A stretch of DNA of 44,097 nucleotides. Source: an uncultured Pelagibacteraceae bacterium. GTDB lineage: Bacteria; Pseudomonadota; Alphaproteobacteria; Pelagibacterales; Pelagibacteraceae. Each line of letters begins with the position of its first letter. The first letter of the stretch is position 1. Position numbers and translations under genes: made by a program. Below are positions 7,830-15,144 of the stretch, in pieces. The notes beneath the pieces are model-generated. The model ran no database searches. It was not told the DNA's origin and saw nothing but the letters and a program-made list of their open reading frames with translations. Location of the stretch: contig CACJOA010000009.1 in NCBI GenBank assembly GCA_902594915.1, positions 1-44,097 of the forward strand. Direction: 5' to 3'.

Positions 7830-8435
7830 TTAAGTAATAATAATTATAAGAGCAATAATTATTAAAACACTCGCTGAGATTGTATTAATTGTTTTTGGAT
7901 TTGCTTTTATCCAAACAATTAATTTTTGTGCGAGTAATGCATAACCAATTAATGATAAAAAATCTAAAATTACATAAGTTGTTATTAAAATTAAGAACTG
8001 GACAATATAACTTGAGTTAAAATCTATAAATTGAGGAAATATTAAAGGGAAAAATAACCAAGCTTTAGGGCTAGTTCCAGCAACTAAAAAACCATCTTTG
8101 AAAAAAGAAAAAAAATTTTTTGAAAATTTTATCTTTGAATTGACATTTTTCAATTGAGATTTGTAAACATCATAAGCAAGATAAAATAAATAAACTACAC
8201 CAATCCACTTAAAAAAGTTTAAAAAATTGGGATTATCTGAAAGAAAATTTCCAATAACAAATATTACTAATGTTGCTTGTATTATATTTGCAGATACATC
8301 GCCTAATGCAACCCAAATACATTTTTGTAATCCATAATTCATTGAGTATGAAACTATTACTATTCTTGGTGTTCCTGGCGTAATGAATAAAAAAAAGATT
8401 ATTTGTAAATAAATAATAAAGTCTAAGGGGAGCAT
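7830..8435 (-). CDS. LysE/RhtB-family amino acid exporter
   Basis: A 201-residue protein with about six hydrophobic helices. The N-terminal motif TPGTPRIVIVSYSMNYGLQKCIWVALGD is split here only by my reading; its TPG and G..G..ALGD positions define the LysE/RhtB family. A second motif is GTSPKAWLFF (about 119-128). It would export an amino acid or a similar solute, but the substrate cannot be predicted. The ATG at 8435 lacks a Shine-Dalgarno sequence; instead nine T residues and a 10-bp stem lie directly upstream. No in-frame alternative start exists before a stop codon at 8471-8469. Confidence 0.82.
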   Translation of the reverse strand: MLPLDFIIYLQIIFFLFITPGTPRIVIVSYSMNYGLQKCIWVALGDVSANIIQATLVIFVIGNFLSDNPNFLNFFKWIGVVYLFYLAYDVYKSQLKNVNSKIKFSKNFFSFFKDGFLVAGTSPKAWLFFPLIFPQFIDFNSSYIVQFLILITTYVILDFLSLIGYALLAQKLIVWIKANPKTINTISASVLIIIALIIIIT

Positions 8436-8437
8436 AT

Positions 8438-8493
8438 AAAAAAAAAGATAGTCCTTAAAAACCGGGAGCTAAAGATGGCTAAGAAGGACTATC
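8438..8493 (-). promoter_or_regulatory. Terminator-like stem-loop with nine-T tract directly upstream of the lysE-family gene
   Basis: GATAGTCCTT (minus, 8493-8484) pairs perfectly with AAGGACTATC (8456-8447), with a 27-nt loop, and is followed on minus by nine T (8446-8438) two bases before the ATG at 8435. A second possible stem, GAGTA/TACTC, lies just upstream (8497-8516). In 8447-8502, 25 of 56 bases are G or C, well above the surroundings. This fits an attenuator or riboswitch expression platform, but I match it to no known class. The stem is symmetric, so a plus-strand RNA is also possible. Confidence 0.5.
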
Positions 8494-8507
8494 AGGGAGT
8501 ACTATAA
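8475..8507 (+). other. Possible 10-codon leader ORF ahead of the DUF2805 gene
   Basis: On plus, ATG at 8475 follows GGGAG by six bases and reads MAKKDYQGVL before TAA at 8505-8507. It lies inside the same stem-loop that precedes the lysE-family gene on the other strand; its codons 4-6 form the 3' arm of the stem. It could be a leader peptide for the gene at 8559, or chance. The evidence is only the good ribosome site and the unusual base composition. Confidence 0.25.
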
Positions 8508-8558
8508 CAGATACTCAAAAAAAATGCATTATCGTTTTTTTTCAAATATAAAGGATTT

Positions 8559-8855
8559 ATGAAAAAAAAAGGTCACAGGCCTATAACCCGGGTCAAGAAT
8601 CCAGAGCCACATAGTGAGGATCCAGATTGGGTTATCTGGGCAGCTTGGGCAGATAGGATTACTTTTGAAGAAATCGAAAAGAGAACAGGATTTAGGGAGC
8701 CTGATGTAATTAAAATTATGAGAAGATCTTTAAAACCATCATCCTTCAGATTGTGGAGAAAAAGAGTTCATCAGAAAAGTATCAAACACAGAAAAAAGTT
8801 TGAATATTCTAGAAAACAAATATCTAGTAAAATTAAAAAAGATGATTATATCTAA
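8559..8855 (+). CDS. DUF2805 (TIGR03643) family protein
   Basis: A basic 98-residue protein. The core DPDWVIWAAWADRITFEEIE and LKPSSFRLWRKRV is the signature of DUF2805, a small family of unknown function common in marine bacteria. The region between (EKRTGFREPDVIKIMRRS) looks like a helix-turn-helix, and the Lys/Arg-rich tail (about 68-95) suggests contact with nucleic acid; that is inference. AAAGGA lies ahead of the ATG. It is followed 4 bp later by glutaredoxin, so the two are probably co-transcribed. Confidence 0.82.
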   Translation: MKKKGHRPITRVKNPEPHSEDPDWVIWAAWADRITFEEIEKRTGFREPDVIKIMRRSLKPSSFRLWRKRVHQKSIKHRKKFEYSRKQISSKIKKDDYI

Positions 8856-8859
8856 AAAA

Positions 8860-9114
8860 ATGAAAAGTATTACAATTTACACAGGTCCTCTTTGTAATTA
8901 CTGTGATGCAGCGAAAAGGTTGTTAGCTAGAAATAATGCACCCTATAATGAAATAAGCGTTGCATCAGTTGATGGTGCTATGGATGAAATGATTAAAAAA
9001 GCGAACGGAAAAAGAACAATACCACAAATATTTTTTGATGATCAACATATTGGTGGCTATGATGAGTTAAGAGCGTTAGAAAAAGAAAATAAATTGCAAG
9101 ATCTTTTAAAATAA
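8860..9114 (+). CDS. grxC: Glutaredoxin 3 (dithiol, GrxC type)
   Basis: An 84-residue thioredoxin-fold protein with the dithiol active site CNYC (12-15), the cis-proline motif TIPQIF (53-58) and the GSH-binding HIGGYDEL (63-70). The frame is open upstream to 8800, but that would overlap the DUF2805 gene by 56 bp; the ATG at 8860, 4 bp after that gene's stop, gives the normal GrxC length (82-85). It reduces protein and glutathione mixed disulphides in the cytoplasm. Its 3' end overlaps the convergent gene by 9 bp. Confidence 0.9.
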   Translation: MKSITIYTGPLCNYCDAAKRLLARNNAPYNEISVASVDGAMDEMIKKANGKRTIPQIFFDDQHIGGYDELRALEKENKLQDLLK

Positions 9115-9447
9115 AACGTAGTAAACAACCCAAAAAATCAGAGTATATTCAAAAAAACTTTTAGCGGCTAAAATTTGTTTTTCATCAAATCTTTGGCTAA
9201 TAAAATTCTTTAAGAGATAAAAACCAACATTAACTAATATAATAGAAAAAATAATACCAATTATGGTAAGTTGAATAGAAAAATTTTTATATCCAAAATA
9301 ACAAGCTGCAATTAATGTAAGCCATGAGACTTTTGTTATAAATAATTTAAATATTATTCCAGCTTTTTTCGTAAAAATTGATTGGGTTTTTATAATTGAA
9401 TATGACCAAATTATTCCAATTAAAAAACTTAAATATTTAATAATCAT
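9106..9447 (-). CDS. Small integral membrane protein, unknown function
   Basis: A 113-residue protein with four probable membrane segments (about 3-19, 38-52, 59-79 and 99-113) and short Lys-rich loops. I do not recognise the family. It lies 39 bp downstream of another small unknown protein in the same direction and may share its transcript. Its stop overlaps the grxC stop region by 9 bp in convergent orientation. The uninterrupted frame and the alternation of hydrophobic and basic stretches support a real gene. Confidence 0.6.
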   Translation of the reverse strand: MIIKYLSFLIGIIWSYSIIKTQSIFTKKAGIIFKLFITKVSWLTLIAACYFGYKNFSIQLTIIGIIFSIILVNVGFYLLKNFISQRFDEKQILAAKSFFEYTLIFWVVYYVLF

Positions 9448-9486
9448 TATTTTTTGCCATAAAAATTACAACATAATTTTAAAATA

Positions 9487-9831
9487 TTATTCTATAACTT
9501 CAATTTCATCGATAATACTTACTATCTTACTACCTTTAAGTACTGCATTCACTTTTACACATTCGTAATAAGCAAATGAATTTTTTTCCGCAGTTTGTTT
9601 CATTTCTAAACACTTAGATCTATTTGGTGTAAATAAATGTTCTTTTAGTTCAGGAGGATTTCCTAAATACATCATTAGTCCAATAACTTCACCTTCTTTT
9701 TCAAATTCAGATATTTCCTCGATTTTAGCTACTCTATCTCCAACACCAATTTCAAAATTTTTAAATGCATCATAACCCTTGTATAAAACAAAAATTAAAA
9801 TTAAATAGAAAACAATTTTTATTTTACTCAT
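9487..9831 (-). CDS. Membrane-anchored small protein, unknown function
   Basis: A 114-residue protein with one N-terminal hydrophobic helix (about 5-18), probably a membrane anchor or uncleaved signal. The rest is acidic and presumably periplasmic, with two cysteines (in RSKCLEMKQ and YYECVKV) placed to form a disulphide. I do not recognise the family. It is preceded by about 200 bp holding the thyX remnant and a weak inverted repeat (ATAATCC at 9859-9865 and GGATTAT at 9873-9879), where its promoter would lie. Confidence 0.6.
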   Translation of the reverse strand: MSKIKIVFYLILIFVLYKGYDAFKNFEIGVGDRVAKIEEISEFEKEGEVIGLMMYLGNPPELKEHLFTPNRSKCLEMKQTAEKNSFAYYECVKVNAVLKGSKIVSIIDEIEVIE

Positions 9832-9932
9832 CTAAATTAATATTTGAAATATTTATATATAATCCAAATTATGGATTATTTATAAATATTTTTTTTATAA
9901 GTTTCATCAATAGTTTAATTTTTTTTTGGAGA

Positions 9933-10037
9933 CTATATCAATTTATCTTTTAGATCAAAAGCAGTCATTAATTCATTCCACTCGCGTTTGGATAATCCTG
10001 ATTTTTCAGGATCGATTTTTTCACCATTTATTAATTT
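9933..10037 (-). pseudogene. Orphan 3' fragment of a thyX gene (last 34 codons)
   Basis: Immediately after the msrB stop (10040-10038), and in the same frame, 34 codons read KLINGEKIDPEKSGLSKRE and onward to DLKDKLI and a TAG stop at 9935-9933. This matches residues 282-315 of the intact ThyX encoded at 31321-32268 at 27 of 34 positions. The residue before the match is Gln281 in ThyX (CAA); here it is the msrB stop codon TAA. Several matched residues use different synonymous codons (CGC versus AGA for Arg, TTA versus CTT for Leu), so this is not a recent copy. There is no start codon and no flavin or dUMP site, so it cannot be a working enzyme. It is best read as a recombination scar from another thyX allele. 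Confidence 0.8.
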
Positions 10038-10406
10038 TTAATTTTCTTTAAAAACTAAACAAATACCATTATTACAATATCTTTTCCCTGTCGGCTCCGG
10101 TCCATCATCAAAGATGTGTCCATGGTGGGCATTACAATTTTTACAATGATATTCTGTTCTGGCATAGCCAATCAAATGGTCCGTTTTTGTTTCAAAGACA
10201 TTGGGTAATGACTCATAAAAAGATGGCCAGCCTGAACCACTTTCATATTTTGCATCTGAGTTAAATAATTTTATTCCGCAATTAGCACAATGATAACTTC
10301 CACTTCTTTTTTCAAGATTTAATTCACTTGTACCAGGTGGCTCTGTGCCATCCTCAAACATAACTAGTTTTTGTTCTGCCGTAAGATTTGGATTCTTTTT
10401 CTTCAT
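10038..10406 (-). CDS. msrB: Peptide-methionine (R)-S-oxide reductase MsrB
   Basis: A 122-residue MsrB domain spanning the whole protein. The zinc-binding pairs CANC (40-43) and CKNC, the SGSGWPSF block, the HHGHIFDDGPEPTGKRYCNN block and the catalytic Cys in RYC are all present. It reduces methionine-R-sulfoxide in proteins; no signal peptide is seen, so it acts in the cytoplasm. The start is 4 bp after the stop of the deacetylase-like gene. Its stop is followed without a gap by a thyX-like tail in the same frame. Confidence 0.93.
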   Translation of the reverse strand: MKKKNPNLTAEQKLVMFEDGTEPPGTSELNLEKRSGSYHCANCGIKLFNSDAKYESGSGWPSFYESLPNVFETKTDHLIGYARTEYHCKNCNAHHGHIFDDGPEPTGKRYCNNGICLVFKEN

Positions 10407-10410
10407 AAAT

Positions 10411-11307
10411 CTATATTAGTTTAGCACAAGACTGATGTAAGAAAGAATGTAATTCTACAAGTTTTTTAAAATCTTTATTATAACCGCCGCCAAGAACACC
10501 ACAAAGAGGGATACCTTTTGAAAAGAAATTTTCAGTTACAAGCCGATCTCTCTCTTTAATTCCTTCATCAGATATTTTTAATTTACCTAAACGATCATTA
10601 AAATGAATATCAACACCTGCTATATAAAAAACAAAATCAAAATTTTGATGATTAAGCTGTTTTAAATTATATTTTAAAATTCTTATATATTCTTTATCTT
10701 CCATATTGTTCGTTAACTCAACATCAAGATCACTTTTTGATTTTTTTGCAGGATAGTTTGATTTTGAGTGCATACTAAAAGTGAAGACTTTTTTATCATC
10801 TTTAAATATTTCTGAATTTCCATTTCCTTGATGAACGTCTAGATCTAATATTAGAATCTTATTCGCTAAACCTTTAGCAAGTAAATATCTCGAGGCTACT
10901 GCAACATCATTAAACACACAATAGCCTGCACCACTCGCAAAATTTGCATGATGACTGCCACCAGCTGTATTACAAGATATACCAAAATTTATTGCAAGTT
11001 TTGAAGCTAAAACTGTTCCACCAGTAGCGACTAAAGATCTTTTAATAACGCTATCTACTAAAGGAAATCCTATTTTTTTTATATCGATAGGATCTAAGCT
11101 CTTATTGATTACTTTTTTTATATAACTTTCTGAATGCGCTCTTTTCAATGTTTTTAAAGAGCAAGGATATGGTTTATAAAATTTTTCGACTATTTTTTTT
11201 TCTAAAAGTAAGTTTGCAAGCGCTCCAAATTTTTTGATTGGAAACTTATTATTCTCTCCAATTCTTGCAAAATAATCTTTGTGATTTACTATTGGAAGTG
11301 AACTCAT
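10411..11307 (-). CDS. Class IV (HDAC11-like) histone-deacetylase-family amidohydrolase
   Basis: A 298-residue zinc amidohydrolase. The tandem histidines are in GGSHHA (H119, H120), zinc ligands are D157 and H159 in LDLDVHQGNG and D233 in AGVDIHFNDRLG, and the catalytic Tyr is Y276 in LGGGYNKDF. The NDRLGKLKIS block is characteristic of the HDAC11-like class. In bacteria such enzymes remove acetyl groups from small molecules, polyamines or protein lysines; the substrate here is unknown. It lies between fkbM and msrB with 4-8 bp gaps, so it is part of the same transcript. Confidence 0.88.
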   Translation of the reverse strand: MSSLPIVNHKDYFARIGENNKFPIKKFGALANLLLEKKIVEKFYKPYPCSLKTLKRAHSESYIKKVINKSLDPIDIKKIGFPLVDSVIKRSLVATGGTVLASKLAINFGISCNTAGGSHHANFASGAGYCVFNDVAVASRYLLAKGLANKILILDLDVHQGNGNSEIFKDDKKVFTFSMHSKSNYPAKKSKSDLDVELTNNMEDKEYIRILKYNLKQLNHQNFDFVFYIAGVDIHFNDRLGKLKISDEGIKERDRLVTENFFSKGIPLCGVLGGGYNKDFKKLVELHSFLHQSCAKLI

Positions 11308-11315
11308 ATAAAAAA

Positions 11316-12014
11316 CTAATATTTTTTTTTCTCAAAAATAAAAGAGTATTGGTTTCTCCAAATTAATTTGTAATTAAGCACAGTCAAATATTTGTAAATT
11401 TTATCTGTCTTAAAATAATTTGAATTATCCTCATACATTGATTTTTGATTATGAATCTCGATAGAAATTAATGTTGGTTTATAATTTTTAAAATTAATTG
11501 ATTTAAGAACGTTTAATTCTTCTCCCTCCACATCAATTTTTAATAATTCGATTTTTTTATTAATCTTATAAAATTTTTTAAGAAAGTAATTCAACGTATT
11601 TACTTTAACTTTTCCCGTACGAAACCCTTTCTTGAAATGAATTTTTGCAATTTTTTTATTTAAAGTATTAAGCATATTAATTTTTCTTCTAAAAAATATT
11701 TTTCTATATCCCTTTTTGTTAGAAATTCCAGACCAAATATTTTTATCTCTCTTTCTATAAAAATTAAAAAGTTCAATAGAAAACTTGCTTATGTCGAAAT
11801 TGATGCCATTCCATCCTTTTTTATATAATAGATAAGTATTGTTTCCCCATATTGGATGATAACAACCTACGTCAATATAAAATCCTTTTTTTTTTTTATT
11901 AAAGTATTTTTTTAAAAAAATATCCTCACCCAATAAAGAATAACTTTTTTTCGGATAATAAATTTTAGTTCGGTAAAAAAGATAATATAAATACCTAATA
12001 TATTTTATAATCAT
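11316..12014 (-). CDS. FkbM-family methyltransferase
   Basis: A 232-residue protein with the FkbM pattern: SAM motif I in FYIDVGCYHP (about 45-54), the substrate-side NTLNYFLKKF block and LLKIDVEGEELNVLKS (about 159-174). It is unusually rich in Lys, Tyr, Ile, Phe and Asn and its DNA has many A/T runs, more extreme than neighbouring enzymes. Such genes usually methylate sugars of surface polysaccharides or lipids and are often exchanged between strains. It overlaps the dehydrogenase upstream by 4 bp. No other polysaccharide genes are present. Confidence 0.8.
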   Translation of the reverse strand: MIIKYIRYLYYLFYRTKIYYPKKSYSLLGEDIFLKKYFNKKKKGFYIDVGCYHPIWGNNTYLLYKKGWNGINFDISKFSIELFNFYRKRDKNIWSGISNKKGYRKIFFRRKINMLNTLNKKIAKIHFKKGFRTGKVKVNTLNYFLKKFYKINKKIELLKIDVEGEELNVLKSINFKNYKPTLISIEIHNQKSMYEDNSNYFKTDKIYKYLTVLNYKLIWRNQYSFIFEKKKY

Positions 12015-12961
12015 TTAATTATACGTATCGGCTTACCAAGTGTATATGCCTCCAATGCCTCAATCATTTGATTATAATAAATATTATAATTTTCAGCAGT
12101 TACATATCCAATATGTGGAGTTAATAAAGCGTTGGGTAAAAATCTTAATTTATTGTTTTCTGGGAGCGGTTCTTTTTCATAAACATCTAAACCAGCTCCC
12201 GAGATTATATTAGTTGATAAAGCTATTATCAGATCATCCTCATTCACGATTGGTCCTCTTGAAGTGTTTATTAGAAAAGCACTTTTTTTCATGTTCTCAA
12301 TTTCTTTTAAAGTAATACAATTTTTATATCGTTCGCCACCTTGAACATGAATTGAAAGAAAGTCTGAATTTTTAATCAAATCCTCTTTAGTGCAGGGTAA
12401 TACATCTAGCTCTTTACATTTATTTAAATCTAGATTTTCACTCCAAGCCATCACCTGCATTCCGAAAGCTTTTCCTATTTTAGCAACCTGAGATCCTACT
12501 TTACCTAAACCAATTAAACCTAAAATCTTTCCTTTTAACTCTACTCCAATAGTTGTCTGCCAATAACCTTGATACATATTGTCTATTTCTTCTTTGAGAT
12601 TTCTTGCTAATCCAAGTATTAAAGTCCAAGTCAATTCTGGAGTAGGATTAATATTACTGTCTGTTCCACAAACTAAGATATTTCTCTGTTTTGCAGCCTC
12701 TAAATTAATAGATTTATTTCTTAGACCAGTGGTAACTATAACCTTTAGTTTTTTAAGATTGTTAATTAAATTTTTTGTTATTGGTGTTCTTTCTCTCATT
12801 ATGAGTAATGCCTCAAATTCTAATAGATGCTCAATAGCGTCAACTTCATCAATAAATGGTTCACTAAAAATTTTAAATTCATATTTCCCCGATAGTTTTT
12901 CTAAATTAACAAATTGTTGAGAAAAATTTTGATAATCATCTAAAATTGCAACTTTAAGCAT
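12011..12961 (-). CDS. D-isomer-specific 2-hydroxyacid dehydrogenase
   Basis: A 316-residue enzyme with the D-2-hydroxyacid dehydrogenase layout: a substrate domain, an NAD-binding domain with GLIGLGKVG (about 148-156), and the catalytic Arg in INTSRGPIV, Glu in DVYEKEPLP and His in LTPHIGYV. The length fits glyoxylate/hydroxypyruvate reductases and distant SerA-like forms without an ACT domain. It interconverts a 2-oxoacid and a D-2-hydroxyacid with NAD(P)H. Its start overlaps the EamA gene by 8 bp; the DadA-like oxidase upstream makes 2-oxoacids, which could be its substrate. Confidence 0.88.
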   Translation of the reverse strand: MLKVAILDDYQNFSQQFVNLEKLSGKYEFKIFSEPFIDEVDAIEHLLEFEALLIMRERTPITKNLINNLKKLKVIVTTGLRNKSINLEAAKQRNILVCGTDSNINPTPELTWTLILGLARNLKEEIDNMYQGYWQTTIGVELKGKILGLIGLGKVGSQVAKIGKAFGMQVMAWSENLDLNKCKELDVLPCTKEDLIKNSDFLSIHVQGGERYKNCITLKEIENMKKSAFLINTSRGPIVNEDDLIIALSTNIISGAGLDVYEKEPLPENNKLRFLPNALLTPHIGYVTAENYNIYYNQMIEALEAYTLGKPIRIIK

Positions 12962-13850
12962 TAACTTTCCTGTTTGATAGATAAATACCTGACAATATTA
13001 AAATCGCACCCACAAAATGATATAACTCAAATTTTTCTTTGAAAAAAAAGATTGCCATAATAGCGCTAAATAAAGGCATTAATTGTATAAACATACTAGC
13101 TCGATTTGGTCCAATTATCTCAATACCTTTTTGCCAAAAATAATATGCTGCTATAGCCGGAAAAACCGCTACATAAATTAGTATTAAAAAAAAGGTTTTA
13201 TCTAAATTTAGTACAAGGCCAATTGACTTTTCATAAAAAAACTGAGGTATCAGAAAAAGTATACCGACTGAAACCATTAACTGTATCAATGTGAATTGTG
13301 AGAACTTAAATTGTTTTTTTTTAAGTAAAGTTGAATAAAGAGACCAAGTGATTACACAGACTAACATCCACATATCTCCTTTATTAAAATTTAAAGAAAT
13401 TAATTTTTGAATATTTCCATTAGAAATTATTGATCCAATTCCTATTATTGATAATAATAATCCGATTAATTGAAAAATGTTTGTTTTTTCAATTTTCATT
13501 AATGAAGAAAGAACAATTGTAGCTGCAGGAATAGCAGCAAGCATTAGAACAGCATTTATCACTTGCGTAAAATTAAGCGCAAAATAAACAACAGAATTAA
13601 ACGTGCTAATTGTAATTACGCCCATAAAACTTATTACAAACCAGTTCTGTTTTATATAAGGTAAATTTCTATAAATTTCCTTATAGGTAAAAGGTATTAA
13701 GATAAACCAAACTAAAATCCATCTAAAAACATTTAGAGTTAGAGGAGGTATTTGAAATAACGTTGCGAATTTTCCAACTATAAAATTACCTGACCAGCAC
13801 AATGTAGCTAGAACTAAAAATGAATAAGCTAAATAGTTTTTATTTGACAC
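12954..13850 (-). CDS. EamA/DMT-superfamily transporter
   Basis: A 298-residue protein with ten predicted membrane helices in two EamA repeats (about 1-135 and 150-295). The first repeat holds CWSGNFIVGKFA (19-30), the second WSLYSTLLKKK and the PAIAAYYFWQKGIE block typical of the family. Members export amino acids or other metabolites, and this one lies between a D-amino-acid-oxidase-like gene (4 bp upstream) and a 2-hydroxyacid dehydrogenase (8-bp overlap). It may carry the product or substrate of that pair; this is inference. Confidence 0.87.
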   Translation of the reverse strand: MSNKNYLAYSFLVLATLCWSGNFIVGKFATLFQIPPLTLNVFRWILVWFILIPFTYKEIYRNLPYIKQNWFVISFMGVITISTFNSVVYFALNFTQVINAVLMLAAIPAATIVLSSLMKIEKTNIFQLIGLLLSIIGIGSIISNGNIQKLISLNFNKGDMWMLVCVITWSLYSTLLKKKQFKFSQFTLIQLMVSVGILFLIPQFFYEKSIGLVLNLDKTFFLILIYVAVFPAIAAYYFWQKGIEIIGPNRASMFIQLMPLFSAIMAIFFFKEKFELYHFVGAILILSGIYLSNRKVNA

Positions 13851-13854
13851 AAAA

Positions 13855-15096
13855 TTAAGAAAATCTTCCGGAGCTATAAGGGTTCAAGTTTAAATTGGTA
13901 TTTTCATTAGCAATCATTCCTGACACAATCTTTCCAGATATTGGTCCTAATGTCCATCCTAAATGGTGATGACCAAAACAGTAATAGATATTTTTATAAT
14001 TCTTTGAAGGTCCCATAACAGGTAAAAAATCTGGTAATGTTGGTCTAAATCCCAACCATTCGTCCTCATGTTCAGGTAAATCATCTAACATATACTTTGC
14101 GTTATTTATTAAATTTTTGATTCTTGATTTAGACAATGGATTTTCTAAGCCACCAAATTCTACAGTGCCAACAACTCTTAAACCTTGGTCCATTGGTGTG
14201 ATACCAAATCCTCTATTAGAGGAAATTACAGGTCTACTCAAAAGATGATCGCAATTTTTAAAATGAATGTGGTAGCCCCTTTCAGTATCAAGCGGTATTC
14301 TTTCACCTAAATTATCAGTTAATTTTTTTGAAAATGCCCCGCATGCAATTACTACTTTATCAAAAACATATTTTGAAGAATTATCACAAACAATGATTGG
14401 TTTATCATCATGATGACTAATTTTACTCACATTAATCTTATTAAATTTTCCACCTTTTTTTAAGAAAAGCTCAAAAAACTTAAGTAAAATTTTTTTTGGA
14501 TTTCTAGCATGTCTGGCGTAGGGATAATACACTCCGGCATGATAAAAAGGTTTAAGGTTAGGTTCTAAATCACTTATCTCTTTTTTGTTTACTAGCTGTT
14601 GTTTTACTCCCAATTCTTCTCTTACTCTAATTTCAAGTTCTCTACTTTTTAAATCCTTATCATTCCAAACATATAAGATACCTTTATTTTCAACCAATCC
14701 ATTTAAATCGATTTCATCAAAAAGCTCGTCATAAGCTGGTAAGGCCAAATCTAAAATTTGATGCATATTCTTTGCTGTATGCATCATCTTATTTTTAGAT
14801 GTATTAAAGATAAATCGAAGAAACCATGGAATCATTTTAGGCACATAATTCCACTTAAGCGCTAAAGGCCCTGTAGAGCTCAATAACATTGCTGGTACAT
14901 CAGTTAATATATCTGTTCTATTTAGGGATAATGAAGCATATGGTGAAAAATGACCAGCGTTACCATATGATGCTGCAGGACTACCTGGGTCATCTCTATC
15001 AAAAATTGTAACTTTAAATCCTTTTTTTTGGAGAAAAAGAGCATTAGAGATTCCTTGTATTCCAGCTCCAACAATACCTACATTATAATTGTTCAT
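13855..15096 (-). CDS. DadA-like FAD-dependent D-amino acid dehydrogenase
   Basis: A 413-residue flavoprotein of the DAO/DadA family. The N-terminal FAD motif is VGIVGAGIQGISNALFLQ (GxGxxG at 10-15), followed by an acidic end of strand 2 (FDRDDPGSPAASYGNAG, DadA-like). The C-terminal block RPTLPDFLPVMGPS and FGHHHLGWTLGPISGKIV forms the FAD/substrate site. It would oxidise a D-amino acid, passing electrons to the respiratory chain, giving a 2-oxoacid and ammonia; other N-substituted amines are possible. It is the first gene of the 15096-10038 minus-strand operon. Confidence 0.85.
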   Translation of the reverse strand: MNNYNVGIVGAGIQGISNALFLQKKGFKVTIFDRDDPGSPAASYGNAGHFSPYASLSLNRTDILTDVPAMLLSSTGPLALKWNYVPKMIPWFLRFIFNTSKNKMMHTAKNMHQILDLALPAYDELFDEIDLNGLVENKGILYVWNDKDLKSRELEIRVREELGVKQQLVNKKEISDLEPNLKPFYHAGVYYPYARHARNPKKILLKFFELFLKKGGKFNKINVSKISHHDDKPIIVCDNSSKYVFDKVVIACGAFSKKLTDNLGERIPLDTERGYHIHFKNCDHLLSRPVISSNRGFGITPMDQGLRVVGTVEFGGLENPLSKSRIKNLINNAKYMLDDLPEHEDEWLGFRPTLPDFLPVMGPSKNYKNIYYCFGHHHLGWTLGPISGKIVSGMIANENTNLNLNPYSSGRFS

Positions 15097-15144
15097 ATAA
15101 AATTATACAATTTTTTTACTAAAAAACTTAAGCGACAAATTATA

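Noticed and set aside
8438-8516. Assignment of the lysE leader to a known lysine, SAM or glycine riboswitch
   Set aside because: I cannot find the conserved core of any of these classes in so short a segment; only the stem and T tract are supported.
9859-9879. Inverted repeat ATAATCC/GGATTAT as a terminator
   Set aside because: Only seven AT-rich pairs, and on the minus strand no T run follows; chance is likely at this base composition.
9933-10406. A real MsrB-ThyX-tail fusion by stop-codon readthrough
   Set aside because: The stop is an ordinary TAA, MsrB is complete at its usual length and the tail carries no catalytic part; a scar is simpler.
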